The notes: generated by a model not told the origin, from the letters alone. 64,000 nt of DNA from Streptomyces sp. ITFR-16 (GCF_031844705.1 NZ_CP134609.1:62001-126000); one strand, 5' to 3'. Shown: positions 25,758 to 34,688, counted from the first letter of the stretch. Translations and numbers: made by a program.

Positions 25758-26429
25758 TCAGGAGTCCCCCGTCGACGAGCCCGCTGTTCCGTGGGCCGGG
25801 CGGAGCGCGTCGACGACGAGGTCGAGCAGCCGGCCGGTGTGCTCGGGGGTGTGGCCGGCCGCCGTGGAGAGGAAGATTCCCAGCAGCATCGTGGTGACCA
25901 CGTCGGGGTCGACGTCCCGGCGCAGCGCGCCCGCCTCGGCCCCCTCGGTGAGGATCGTCCCGATCGCCGCGGTGATGCGCTCCCGGGTGGCCGGGGTGGC
26001 GATCCGGCCCGATGCCCAGCCGGCCCGGAGTGTGTCGGCCATGCCGCGTTTGGCCGCGATGAACGCCGCGTAGCCGTCCATCCACGCGCGCAGGGCGACA
26101 TCGGGCGGGAACCGGTCGAGCAGGGCGGGGGCGCTGGTGGCGATGTCGTCGAGCTCGGCGCCGTAGACGGCCTCGACGAGGGCTTCGCGGGTCGGGAAGT
26201 GGCGGTACAGCGTGCCGATGCCGACGCCTGCCTCGCGGGCGATGCCCTCCAGCGGAACGGTGTCGTCGGCGGCGGCGAAGGCCGCCCGGGCGACGGTGAT
26301 CAGCTTCTCGCGGTTGCGGCGCGCGTGCGCGCGCAGGGGCCGCGCTGTGCCGGCGGGCGGATGGGCGGCGGGTGGTTCGGCGGCGAGCGGTTCGGCGGAA
26401 TCGCCGGAGGACACCGGTTCGGGAGTCAA
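25758..26429 (-). CDS. TetR-family transcriptional regulator
   Basis: This TetR protein of about 223 aa has an Ala/Pro-rich N-terminal extension before the DNA-binding domain (LRAHARRNREKLI; LEGIAREAGVGIGTLYRHFP). I chose TTG 26429; a GTG twelve bases further in is possible, and no ATG is present in this part. It is divergent from the aldo-keto reductase. The gap contains two copies of CGGAGG-N2-CCTCCG, probable operators. Confidence 0.82.
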   Translation of the reverse strand: MTPEPVSSGDSAEPLAAEPPAAHPPAGTARPLRAHARRNREKLITVARAAFAAADDTVPLEGIAREAGVGIGTLYRHFPTREALVEAVYGAELDDIATSAPALLDRFPPDVALRAWMDGYAAFIAAKRGMADTLRAGWASGRIATPATRERITAAIGTILTEGAEAGALRRDVDPDVVTTMLLGIFLSTAAGHTPEHTGRLLDLVVDALRPAHGTAGSSTGDS

Positions 26430-26431
26430 AG

Positions 26432-26445
26432 CGGAGGAACCTCCG
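26432..26445. promoter_or_regulatory. Operator copy 1, CGGAGG-AA-CCTCCG
   Basis: A perfect 6-base inverted repeat lies just upstream of the tetR start. It is repeated almost identically 35 bases away. Likely TetR binding site. Confidence 0.6.
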
Positions 26446-26466
26446 GTAACGTTGCAGTCGGACTGG

Positions 26467-26480
26467 CGGAGGCACCTCCG
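26467..26480. promoter_or_regulatory. Operator copy 2, CGGAGG-CA-CCTCCG
   Basis: The second copy, extendable to 7-base arms (GCGGAGG/CCTCCGC), lies 33 bases before the aldo-keto reductase ATG. The two centres are 35 bases apart. Confidence 0.6.
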
Positions 26481-26513
26481 CTTTCCCCATCGTCGCACGA
26501 GGACGGGATTGCC

Positions 26514-27458
26514 ATGACTTCCAGCACCACCCCTGACTCCGGGATCACGGCCACGGGGGCTCCGCGCCCCGGCGGCCCCGGACCGCTCGCCGGCCGCACC
26601 GTCTCCCGGATCGGATACGGCGCGATGCAACTGGAGCGACTGCGCGGCGACCGCGGCGCGGCCCTCTCACTGCTGCGTCACGCGGTCGAACAAGGCATCG
26701 ACCACATCGACACCGCGCAGTTCTACGGCGACGGCTTCGTCAACGAACTCATCCGTGAGGCCCTGCGCCCCGAGGACGCCGTCCTCGTCGCCAGCAAGAT
26801 CGGGGCCGACCCGAACCACGGCGGACCCATTCCGATCCGCCCCGCGCAACGCCCGGAGGAGCTGCGGGCGAGCGTCGAGGACAACCTCTCCAGCCTCGGC
26901 CTGGACCGGATCCCGCTGGTGAACCTTCGCCGCATGGACGTCCCGCCGGGCATCCCGCTGGGCGCGGACCAGGTGGTCGACCTCGACGACCAGCTCGCCG
27001 AGATGACCGCGCTGCGTGACGCGGGGAAGATCGGGGCCATCGGGCTGGGCAATGTGACCGTCGAGGGGCTTCGCCGCGCGGCCCCCGCAGGCATCGCCTG
27101 TGTGCAGAACGCCTACAGCCTCGTGGCGCGCGGGGACGAGGAACTGCTCGGGGCATGCGCCGGGGCCGGGATCGCGTGGGTGCCGTACTTCCCGCTCGGC
27201 GGCGCGTTCCCCGGGTTCCCGAAGGTGGCGGACGAGCCGGCGGTCATCTCTGCGGCACAGTCGCTCGGCGCCACGCCCGCACAGATCGGCCTCGCCTGGC
27301 TTCTGCACCACGCGCCGAACGTGCTGCTCATCCCCGGCACCGCGGACGCCGCCCACCTCGACGCGAACGTCGCCGCAGGCGCGCTCTCGCTGGATGCCAC
27401 GACACTGGCGGCACTCGACGCCGTCCCTTCCCGCTCGACGGACGTCGCACTGGGCTGA
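26514..27458 (+). CDS. Aldo-keto reductase
   Basis: This 314-aa (beta/alpha)8 oxidoreductase of the AKR superfamily reduces carbonyl groups with NADPH. Catalytic residues appear as the Asp in DHIDTAQFYG, the Tyr in the same motif and the Lys in LVASKIG. Typical later segments are NAYSLVARGDEELL, GATPAQIGLAWLL and LLIPGTADAAHLDANV. The ATG at 26514 has GGACGGG upstream. It is divergent from a TetR gene and probably repressed by it. Confidence 0.88.
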   Translation: MTSSTTPDSGITATGAPRPGGPGPLAGRTVSRIGYGAMQLERLRGDRGAALSLLRHAVEQGIDHIDTAQFYGDGFVNELIREALRPEDAVLVASKIGADPNHGGPIPIRPAQRPEELRASVEDNLSSLGLDRIPLVNLRRMDVPPGIPLGADQVVDLDDQLAEMTALRDAGKIGAIGLGNVTVEGLRRAAPAGIACVQNAYSLVARGDEELLGACAGAGIAWVPYFPLGGAFPGFPKVADEPAVISAAQSLGATPAQIGLAWLLHHAPNVLLIPGTADAAHLDANVAAGALSLDATTLAALDAVPSRSTDVALG

Positions 27459-27539
27459 CCGGGGCGGCCCTCGGTCCGCCGGGGAAGGTCCGCGACGGGC
27501 TCGCCGCGTGGAGGGCGGGGGCTGCGGGGGCCAAGGGGG

Positions 27540-28214
27540 TCAGGGCCGGGTGCGGGCGAGGGTGCCGGCGGTGAGGGTGGCCAGCAGTTCCCGCAGGGCG
27601 GGGGCGAAGTCCATCCGCAGCGCCGCGAGTCCGGGGTCGGCCGCGTAGGCGGCGAGCATGGCCTCGGAGGGGCGGGCGTGCGTCCACACCGCACCGGCGG
27701 CCATGATCACCGACGCGGCCAACTGGTGTGCACGCCCGCCCAGTTCGGGCAGATGAATGGCGGCCAGAGCGGCGAACGCGACGACGTTGGCGATGGCGGC
27801 CCTCTTGTAGCAGGCGGCGACCTCGGGTGAGACGTTGTGCTCCAGCACCCCCGCCTGCGCGCTGAGCAGGTCGCACAGCATCCGGCGCTCGGCGAGCGAG
27901 GCGGTGACCGCCGCCGCGAACTGCTCGCCGCGTTCCGCGACCGGCGCCCCGGCGTCGACGCCGTCCGCGAGCAGGGCGGGCAGCTCGTCCGTCCACTGCT
28001 TCCACCTCTGGTCCAGCAGCTCCAGCAGCACCGCCTCGCGGGACTCGAAGTAGCGCAGCACATTGGACTTGGCGAGCCCGACCCGCCGGCTCAGCTCGTT
28101 GAGGCTGACCGCGCTCACGGACATCTCGTCGAGCATCGCGGCGGCGGTGTCCAGGATCGCCTGCCGCCGGATCTCCCGCTGTTCCTCGCTGCGCGCGCGC
28201 TGGAAAGTGCTCAT
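27540..28214 (-). CDS. TetR-family transcriptional regulator
   Basis: This 224-aa TetR protein has the helix-turn-helix LNELSRRVGLAKSNVLRYFE near residues 38-57 and a C-terminal domain of the TetR_C type. On the minus strand TAAGAT (28226-28221) is followed by six bases and the ATG, with no Shine-Dalgarno, so the transcript is likely leaderless. It is divergent from an SDR gene. Three related RGAC-N5-GTMT sites occupy the gap, one inside the SDR promoter. Confidence 0.87.
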   Translation of the reverse strand: MSTFQRARSEEQREIRRQAILDTAAAMLDEMSVSAVSLNELSRRVGLAKSNVLRYFESREAVLLELLDQRWKQWTDELPALLADGVDAGAPVAERGEQFAAAVTASLAERRMLCDLLSAQAGVLEHNVSPEVAACYKRAAIANVVAFAALAAIHLPELGGRAHQLAASVIMAAGAVWTHARPSEAMLAAYAADPGLAALRMDFAPALRELLATLTAGTLARTRP

Positions 28215-28227
28215 GCCCGCATCTTAC

Positions 28228-28297
28228 AGACTCCCGGTCTTTTGACATCAGACCAGCGGTATCTTACGTTGGGAGCATCACAACGGACCGGCGGTCT
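28228..28297 (+). promoter_or_regulatory. SDR promoter with three TetR-type half-palindromes
   Basis: TTGACA (28242-28247), a 17-base spacer and TACGTT (28265-28270) form a near-consensus promoter for the SDR gene. Sites of form RGAC-N5-GTMT lie at 28228-28240 (AGAC...GTCT), 28250-28262 (AGAC...GTAT) and 28285-28297 (GGAC...GTCT). The second sits exactly between the -35 and -10, so binding would block transcription. Confidence 0.65.
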
Positions 28298-28374
28298 GCA
28301 ATCCCGGGCCTCCACCGCGCAGGTGTCCCGCGGCCCGTGCCGGTCCCCCACCACGACAGGAATCGAGCACGCTC

Positions 28375-29199
28375 ATGTCCAAGGTCTGGTTCGTCACCGG
28401 AAGCTCCCGCGGCCTGGGCCGCGCCGTCGTCGAGGCCGCGCTGGAGGCCGGTGACCGGGTGGTCGCCACCGCTCGCAGCACCGCGACACTCGACGGTCTC
28501 GCCGCGCGTCACGGCGACCGCGTCCACCCCGTCGCCCTCGACGTCACCGACGGCGAGGCCGTCCGCCGAGCCGTCCGGGACGGCCTGAAGGCGTACGGCC
28601 GCCTCGACATCGTCGTGAACAACGCGGGCTACGCCGATCTCGCGGCCGTCGAGGACGTCACGCCCGAGGACTTCCGGGCGCAGATCGACACCAACTTCTA
28701 CGGCGTCGTCAACGTCAGCAAGGCGGTGCTGCCGGCGCTGCGGGAACAGGGCTCCGGGCACATCTTCCAGGTCTCCTCCGTGGGCGGCCGGATCGGCTCC
28801 GTGGGCCTGGCCGCCTACCAGAGTGCGAAGTGGGCGGTCGGCGGCTTCTCCACCGTCCTCGCGCAGGAGGTCGCCCCGCTCGGCATCAAGGTCACCGTCC
28901 TGGAGCCGGGCGGCATGCGCACCGACTGGGCCGGCTCCTCCATGAGCATCCCGCCGGTCAGCGCGCCCTACCGGCCCACCGTAGGCGCGTTCGCCGACAT
29001 GCTCAGGGGCGCCTCCGGCGGGGAGGCGTCCGAGCCCGCCGAGGTCGCCCGGGTCATCCGCGACCTGGCGGGCCGCCCCGACGCGCCGGTCCGGCTCCTG
29101 CTCGGCAAGGACGCCGTCATGTACGCCGGCGCGGCCGAGAGGGAACTCGCCAGGTCCGACGAGCAGTGGCGCGCCGTCTCCGAGTCCGTCAGCGCCTAG
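28375..29199 (+). CDS. Short-chain dehydrogenase/reductase
   Basis: This 274-aa classical SDR has the cofactor motif VTGSSRGLGRAV, the structural NNAGY motif, the catalytic Ser in QVSSVGGR and the YQSAK active-site pair. A Gly-rich turn LEPGGMRTDW follows. Reaction is NAD(P)-dependent oxidation or reduction of an unknown alcohol/ketone. The leader is about 100 bases from a strong promoter. Control by the divergent TetR is likely. Confidence 0.87.
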   Translation: MSKVWFVTGSSRGLGRAVVEAALEAGDRVVATARSTATLDGLAARHGDRVHPVALDVTDGEAVRRAVRDGLKAYGRLDIVVNNAGYADLAAVEDVTPEDFRAQIDTNFYGVVNVSKAVLPALREQGSGHIFQVSSVGGRIGSVGLAAYQSAKWAVGGFSTVLAQEVAPLGIKVTVLEPGGMRTDWAGSSMSIPPVSAPYRPTVGAFADMLRGASGGEASEPAEVARVIRDLAGRPDAPVRLLLGKDAVMYAGAAERELARSDEQWRAVSESVSA

Positions 29200-29203
29200 C
29201 GGG

Positions 29204-30817
29204 TCAGCCCCGGCCGAGCTCGGCCGCGAGGCGGTCGAGGCCCATCGGCCCGAGATCCAGAGCCCTGGTGTGCCAGCGCTTCAGGTCGAACCCGGGCTGG
29301 CGGGCCGCCGTCTCGCGCGCGGCCAGCCAGGCGCGTTCGCCGAGCTTGTACGAGATCGCCTGCGCGGGCCAGCCGAAGTAGCGCACCACCTCGGGGGTGA
29401 GCCTGCGCTCCGGGGTGCGGGCGCGGTCGCGGAGCACGGCGCGGGCGGTGTCGAAGTCCCAGCGCGATCCGTCCGGCAGCGGAAGACCGAGGTGCACACC
29501 GATGTCGATCACCACTCTGGCCGCACGCCGTGCGGCACCGATCAGCATGCCGAGGCGTGCGCCGGGTTCGGTGAACCAGCCGAGTTCGTCGGCGAGGCGC
29601 TCGGCGTAGAGCCCCCAGCCCTCGGTGTACCCGTCGACGGCATGGACCCGGGTGAACCGGGACACCCGGTCGCCCGCCAGCCGCATCGCGCCGATCTGCA
29701 GATGATGGCCGGGGACGCCTTCGTGGAACACCGCGGTCAGCTCGTTCCACACGGCGAAGCGCTGCCGTCCGGCCACCGGCCACCAGGTGCTGCCCGGCCT
29801 GCTCAGGTCCTCGCTCGGCTCGGTGTAGTACGGCGCGCCGGAGGAGTGACGGCTCAGGTTCACGGCGAGGGTGCGCAGCTGCGGCGGGATGTCGAAGTGG
29901 GTGCCTTCGAGGTCGTCCATGGTCTGTTCGTGCTTCGCGCGCAGCCAGGCCAGGTAGGCCTCCTCGCCCTCGACGGAACTGGTCGCGTCCAGGATCTGGA
30001 CCGCCTCGTCGACGCTCGCGCCGGCCTTGACCCGGTGCGCCTCGTCGGCCATCTCGGCTTCGATCCTGGCCAGTTCCGCCCAGCCCCAGTGGTAGGCCTC
30101 CTCGGCGTCCAGGTCCATGCCGAGGCTGAGCCGGGCCTCCACCCGGTAGCGTTCGGCGCCGACGCCGTCCGCCTCGGCGGCCTTCGGCGCGTACTGCTCG
30201 CGCAGATAGCGGGCCATGTCCGCGTAGCCCCGGTACGCGGCGGCGGCCGCCGAGGCCAGCTCACCCGCGAGCGGGCCGTCTCCGTACTCGGCGACCAGTT
30301 GCTCGTGCGCGCCGACGCAGCCCTCCGCCTGGTCGGCCATGGCGAGGGCCTGACGGCGGGCGGCCGGCATCGCGCGGTCGAGGCCGAGGGCGAGGCTCTG
30401 CCGCAGGCCGGTCAGCATCGAGGGGACCGCGGCGAGCCGGGCGGCGAGACAGTGCCAGTCGGCTTCGTCCTGGCGCGGCAGCAGCTCCGTGCTCACCCGC
30501 AGCTTGTTCACCGGGCCGAACGGCGCGCGCACCATCCGCAGCGGTTCGCCGCTCTCGTGCCAGGCGCGCTGCGCGTCGAGCCGTTCGCGCAGATGCTCGG
30601 CGGCCGGCCGGTCCTGCGGTGACTCGGGGGCCAGCTCGGCGAGGCGGGCGAGCGTCGAGGTGATCAGCTCGTACCGGGCGGCGTGCCCGTCCGGGCCGAG
30701 GTCGGTCGCCGGCTCGCCCGATTCGGGCAGGCTGACGCCGAGGAACCCGGCGTCCACCGGGTCGAGTTCGGCGGCGCGACGTACGTACTCGTCGCAGAGA
30801 TCGAAGATCCGCGTCAT
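29204..30817 (-). CDS. DUF885 family protein (putative zinc metallopeptidase)
   Basis: This 537-aa protein has FHEGVPGHHLQ, an HExxxxH-like motif typical of DUF885, and the downstream DGYTEGWGLYAERL segment that supplies the third metal ligand in this family. The rest is helical. It lacks a signal peptide and is probably a cytosolic peptidase or related hydrolase. The ATG at 30817 starts MTRIFDLCDEYVRRAAELDP, a typical beginning. It ends four bases after the convergent SDR stop. Confidence 0.83.
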   Translation of the reverse strand: MTRIFDLCDEYVRRAAELDPVDAGFLGVSLPESGEPATDLGPDGHAARYELITSTLARLAELAPESPQDRPAAEHLRERLDAQRAWHESGEPLRMVRAPFGPVNKLRVSTELLPRQDEADWHCLAARLAAVPSMLTGLRQSLALGLDRAMPAARRQALAMADQAEGCVGAHEQLVAEYGDGPLAGELASAAAAAYRGYADMARYLREQYAPKAAEADGVGAERYRVEARLSLGMDLDAEEAYHWGWAELARIEAEMADEAHRVKAGASVDEAVQILDATSSVEGEEAYLAWLRAKHEQTMDDLEGTHFDIPPQLRTLAVNLSRHSSGAPYYTEPSEDLSRPGSTWWPVAGRQRFAVWNELTAVFHEGVPGHHLQIGAMRLAGDRVSRFTRVHAVDGYTEGWGLYAERLADELGWFTEPGARLGMLIGAARRAARVVIDIGVHLGLPLPDGSRWDFDTARAVLRDRARTPERRLTPEVVRYFGWPAQAISYKLGERAWLAARETAARQPGFDLKRWHTRALDLGPMGLDRLAAELGRG

Positions 30818-30952
30818 CCCGTGAGGCTAAGCGGACGCCCTCGACTGCCGGTCGACCCGCGTCATGGCCCGCGTCCCGGCCGGTTGCCGCCAACTCGCCT
30901 GTCTGGCAAGGGATTCCGGGGGCATCCGGAATACAGGAAGGAGGACCACCGG

Positions 30953-31615
30953 ATGACGACTCCCCTGAGGGACCTGCCCAGGCGCATGCCGTTCTGGGCG
31001 AAGCTCGTGACCGCCTTCGTGCTGGTGCTCGCGGTGCTGTTCGCCGGGATCAGGCTCGCCGTGCTGCCCGGCATCAAGGACCTGCTCGGCACCGAGACGC
31101 AGGACCGCTCGGGCCCCGCCCTTCTCAAGTCCATTCAGGACATGAGCCGTTTCGACGCCGCCTCGGGAAACTTCCAGGTCGTCGTCGATCTGGAGAAGGA
31201 CGCCAAGTACCTCCCGGACGCCGTACGCGGCTCCCGCACGCTCTATGTGGGCGCGGGCACCGTGGAGGCGTACGTCGACCTGGGCAAGGTCGGCAAGAAC
31301 GGTGTGACGGTGAACAAGGACCGCACATCGGCCACCCTGCGGCTGCCGCATGCGCAGCTCGGCAAGCCCGCCCTGGACGCAGACCACTCCTACGCCGTCT
31401 CCAAGCAGCGCGGCCTGCTCGACCGCCTCGGCGACCTGTTCTCGGACAACCCCAACAGCGAGCACGCCGTGCAGAAGCTCGCCGTCTCGCACATCGGCGA
31501 GGCCGCCAAGGGCAGTGGACTGACCACACGGGCCGAGGCCAACACCACCAGCATGCTCCAGGGCCTGCTGCGCTCCCTCGGCTTCAAGGAAGTGCACGTC
31601 TCCTACGGGAAGTGA
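30953..31615 (+). CDS. DUF4230 domain membrane-anchored protein
   Basis: This 220-aa protein has a single N-terminal transmembrane helix (about 15-37, WAKLVTAFVLVLAVLFAGI) and an extracytoplasmic domain matching DUF4230 (VVVDLEKDAKYLPDAVRGSRTL, SATLRLPHAQL). Function unknown. GGAGG eight bases before the ATG supports the start. A 7-bp inverted repeat, ATTCCGG-N6-CCGGAAT (30913-30932), sits just before the ribosome site. Confidence 0.8.
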   Translation: MTTPLRDLPRRMPFWAKLVTAFVLVLAVLFAGIRLAVLPGIKDLLGTETQDRSGPALLKSIQDMSRFDAASGNFQVVVDLEKDAKYLPDAVRGSRTLYVGAGTVEAYVDLGKVGKNGVTVNKDRTSATLRLPHAQLGKPALDADHSYAVSKQRGLLDRLGDLFSDNPNSEHAVQKLAVSHIGEAAKGSGLTTRAEANTTSMLQGLLRSLGFKEVHVSYGK

Positions 31616-31631
31616 CGGGCGGGCGCGGGGC

Positions 31632-33299
31632 TCACAGCTTCGCGCCGAAGTCCTGGGTCCACCACGGTCCGCCGGAGCCGTTGTGGATGCCGATGCCGAT
31701 GTCCTTGAACGAGCAGTTGAGGATATTGGCGCGGTGGCCGGGGCTGTTCATCCAGGACTCCATCACCGATTCGGGAGTCTGCTGGCCCCGCGCGATGTTC
31801 TCGCCGTAGGTCGACCAGCGGTATCCGGCGTCGGTGATGCGCCGGCCGGGGTCGGCGCCGTCGGGGTTGGTGTGCTCGAAGAAGTCACGGGCCGCCATGT
31901 CGTCGGAGTGCCGCTGCGCGGCGTCCGTGAGCTGCGTGTCCTCCGCGACCGGCCCGCATCCGGCGGCGGCCCGCTCCTTGTTGACGAGGGCAACGACCTG
32001 GGCCGTGGTGGTCGTGGGGGCCGGCGGCGCGGCGGAGGCGCTGGGCCGGGGCGCGGGAGCCGTTTTCCTCGGCGTGGGGGCGACGCTCTTCTTCGGCTTC
32101 CGGCTGGGGGTGGCGGCCGTGCTCTTCTTCGCGGACGGCGAGGGCGAGGGGGACGCCGAGTGGGACGGCGTGGGTGCCGGTGAGGTGGCGGCCGAGTCCT
32201 CGGACGCCGAGAGATCCGTCATGGGTCCGGCCGACGCGCTCGCCGTGCTGCTGTCGCCGTCGCTTCCGGATCCGGGACCGAGGGAGGCGTACCAGAGACC
32301 CCCGCCGGTCATGCATGCCGCCAGGACGGCGGCGCCGACGACCCGGCGCCGGGTCCGGCGGCGGCGTCGCGCGTCGGCCCGCGAGGTGCTTCGGCCGCGC
32401 GCCCTGTGTCCGCCCGATGACCGGTGCCGGCCGGGCGGGGCGGGTATCGCGCCGTCGGCCGCCGCCGGGTCGAGCGGCCGGGTGGCGGCGACGGGTGCCA
32501 TCCCGGCGTCCCGGGCCGGCCACAGCGCGAGGAGCCCCGCCGACAGCGGGACCAGGGCCAGGCCCGCCAGCAGTCCTTCGGCGGGCATCAGGCCGCTCCA
32601 CATTCCGGCACACCGCAGGCAGTCTCGGGCGTGCCGGGCTATGCGCTTGCGCCACAGCGCCGAGGGACGGCCGTCCCAGGTGGTCAGGACGGCGCGGAGT
32701 TCCTGGCACGACGGCTGCGCGTCGAGGGCGCGGACGACGACGCGGGCCGTCTCCAGCTGCGCCTTCATCCGCTGCACCCGGACCGCGGCGGTCTGCGGGG
32801 ACAGCTCCAGCGCCTCGGCGACCTCGGTCCGGGTCAGCTCACCCGCACACTCCAGCCACCACAGCGACAGCAGGCTCCGGTCGTCCGGCTCCAGCCATCG
32901 CGTCGCGCGCGCCGTCTCCTGGCGCTGACCGGACAGTTGCAGGCGCACCATCGTCAGGTCGACGAAGTCGGCCCCGGGGTCGGCGACCTCGGCGGCCTCC
33001 TCCAGCGTGCCCGGCGCGGCCGAACGGCTCTGCCAGTGGGCGCGGACGCGGTTCATGGCGATCGCGACCAGCCAGGAGCGGAAGCTCTCCGGGGTCCGCA
33101 GACCGCCCAGGCCGTCCAGCGCACGGAGCATGGTGTCCTGCACCACGTCGTCCACGTCCGCCGAACCGTTCAACGCGCGGCCCACGATGTTGTAGAGGAG
33201 CGGGAGGTACGCGCTCGCCAGCGCGTCCTGCGCCGCCGCGTCCCCCTTGCGCGCGGCGGTCACCAGTGCCACAGGGTCCACTGTGTGCTGATCCCTCAT
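31632..33299 (-). CDS. ECF sigma factor fused to zinc-finger, transmembrane and CAP (SCP/PR1) domains
   Basis: This 555-aa fusion begins with sigma region 2 (DVDDVVQDTMLRALDGL, FRSWLVAIAMNRVRAHW) and region 4 (LTRTEVAEALELSPQTAAVR). An anti-sigma-like zinc motif HARDCLRC follows near residue 225. Then come two hydrophobic segments (GLLAGLALVPLSAGLLALW; VVGAAVLAACMTGGGLW), a long Ser/Pro/Lys linker, and a C-terminal CAP domain (DDMAARDFFEHTNPDG, YGENIARG, SWMNSPGHRANIL). The likely topology puts the sigma part in the cytosol and the CAP domain outside. Related fusions occur in Streptomyces, but the signalling role is not established. Confidence 0.85.
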   Translation of the reverse strand: MRDQHTVDPVALVTAARKGDAAAQDALASAYLPLLYNIVGRALNGSADVDDVVQDTMLRALDGLGGLRTPESFRSWLVAIAMNRVRAHWQSRSAAPGTLEEAAEVADPGADFVDLTMVRLQLSGQRQETARATRWLEPDDRSLLSLWWLECAGELTRTEVAEALELSPQTAAVRVQRMKAQLETARVVVRALDAQPSCQELRAVLTTWDGRPSALWRKRIARHARDCLRCAGMWSGLMPAEGLLAGLALVPLSAGLLALWPARDAGMAPVAATRPLDPAAADGAIPAPPGRHRSSGGHRARGRSTSRADARRRRRTRRRVVGAAVLAACMTGGGLWYASLGPGSGSDGDSSTASASAGPMTDLSASEDSAATSPAPTPSHSASPSPSPSAKKSTAATPSRKPKKSVAPTPRKTAPAPRPSASAAPPAPTTTTAQVVALVNKERAAAGCGPVAEDTQLTDAAQRHSDDMAARDFFEHTNPDGADPGRRITDAGYRWSTYGENIARGQQTPESVMESWMNSPGHRANILNCSFKDIGIGIHNGSGGPWWTQDFGAKL

Positions 33300-33526
33300 G
33301 TAAGAACTTCCCCATCCATTAGGCCGCCGATGATGCCCGATGACTGGGAGACCGTGTCGGGCGGCTCGGATAACAGTTCTTGCGGACGGAGTTTCGCAGC
33401 GGGCCCCCGGATCTCGGATACGGCGCATTTGAGGGTGTTTGCCGCGTCGCTGTCGGAGGCGAACGGCGGGAGAATGTCCACAGATGGACCTGAACCGCCT
33501 GGATCGGCACCGGTGGAGGAGGGACC

Positions 33527-34414
33527 ATGCGGAGCGAACGCCCGAGCCTGACTCTGGACGGGCCCGTGGTCGTCGGGACGGACGGAACACCGGATGCGCA
33601 CCGGGCCGTGCGGTGGGCGGCCGGCGAGGCGGCGTCCCGGGAGCAGCCCTTGATGATCGTGCACGCCACCAGGACGGAGTCGGGGCATCCGCACCTGTCC
33701 GCCAAGGGGGTCCGGCAGGCGAAGGACCACGCGGCCGTCGTGCTGGCCGAGGCGGAGGAGCTGGCGCGGGAGGCCGCTCCCGGCGTCGCGGTGTCGGCCG
33801 TCCCGTGTCCGTACGAGACGGCGTCCTGTCTGCTCGGTGAGGCCGGGCAGGACGGCACGGTCGTCGTGGGGACCCGGGGGCACGGAGGGTTCCTGGGCCT
33901 GCTGGTGGGCTCGGACGCCCTGCGGGTGGCGGCCCGGGCGAAGGTCCCCACCGCGGTGGTGCCCCCGCGTGATCGCGCCGGCCCCGCCGGGATCGTCATG
34001 GTCGCCGCACGGGACGAGCGCGACCGGGAAGCCGTGCGCCTCGCCGCGGACCTGGCGCTGCGCCGGGGCGCGGTGCTGCGTGTCTTCAGCGCGTGGATCT
34101 TCCTGGAGAACGTCGGCAGCATGGCGACGATGTTCGACGACCCCTCCGGGCTCGCCGCGACGGAGTCCGCCGAGGTCGCGCGTGCGGTCGCCCGGCTCCG
34201 CGAGGACCGTCCGGGACTGGAGGTCCGCCACGATGTGGTGCGCGCCGGGTCGGCGGCCGCCGTGCTGGTCTCCGCGACGGCGGACGCCGATGTCGTGGTC
34301 ATCGGTTCCCGGCGGCGCTCGTTCCCGGTCGGTGCGCCGCTGGGCCATGTCACCCACGCGGTGCTGCACCACGCGCACTGCCCGGTGCTCCTGACTCCGC
34401 TCGACGGCCGCTGA
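33527..34414 (+). CDS. Universal stress protein, tandem UspA domains
   Basis: This 295-aa protein has two UspA domains. The first contains VVVGTDGTPDAHRAVRWA and the ATP-loop signature GTRGHGGFLGLLVGS. The second contains VVVIGSRRRSFPVGAPLGHV, where the glycine loop is altered, so only the first domain looks competent for ATP. Family members act in stress and dormancy responses. GGAGGAGGGACC precedes the ATG. The gene starts 227 bases from the divergent sigma-CAP gene. Confidence 0.87.
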   Translation: MRSERPSLTLDGPVVVGTDGTPDAHRAVRWAAGEAASREQPLMIVHATRTESGHPHLSAKGVRQAKDHAAVVLAEAEELAREAAPGVAVSAVPCPYETASCLLGEAGQDGTVVVGTRGHGGFLGLLVGSDALRVAARAKVPTAVVPPRDRAGPAGIVMVAARDERDREAVRLAADLALRRGAVLRVFSAWIFLENVGSMATMFDDPSGLAATESAEVARAVARLREDRPGLEVRHDVVRAGSAAAVLVSATADADVVVIGSRRRSFPVGAPLGHVTHAVLHHAHCPVLLTPLDGR

Positions 34415-34427
34415 CCGTCCGGGGTGC

Positions 34428-34688
34428 TCAGTCGCCCGTTCCGGGGCCCGGTACGAAGCGGCTCAGGCGGTAGGCGGTCGGGTGCGTCAGCCGGCCGCAC
34501 AGGGTGTCGATCCGGAGCATCGACTCGTCGACGAACGCCTCCCGCAGGCGGCCCAGCTCGGCTTGGAGTGCGGATTCGTCGCCGGTCTCCAGGACCACGG
34601 TCCACCGGCCCTTGTCCGGCGCGGTGCGGGCGGCGGCCCGCTGTCTCTCGGCTTCCTGTCGCCGCTTCCTCTTTCGCTGTCCTGCCAC
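34428..34688 (-). CDS. Small hypothetical protein
   Basis: This 86-aa protein starts with GTG and has a very basic N-terminus (AGQRKRKRRQEAERQRAAAR), followed by a mixed alpha/beta part (GRWTVVLETGDESALQAELG). No family is recognised. It lies 52 bases after the beta-lactamase-like gene on the same strand and could be the last gene of that operon. Ribosome site is weak. Confidence 0.5.
   Translation of the reverse strand: MAGQRKRKRRQEAERQRAAARTAPDKGRWTVVLETGDESALQAELGRLREAFVDESMLRIDTLCGRLTHPTAYRLSRFVPGPGTGD

Noticed and set aside
26432..26480. GGAGG motifs as Shine-Dalgarno sequences for the TetR or aldo-keto reductase genes
   Set aside because: They are parts of two matching inverted repeats and are not at suitable distances from the chosen starts.
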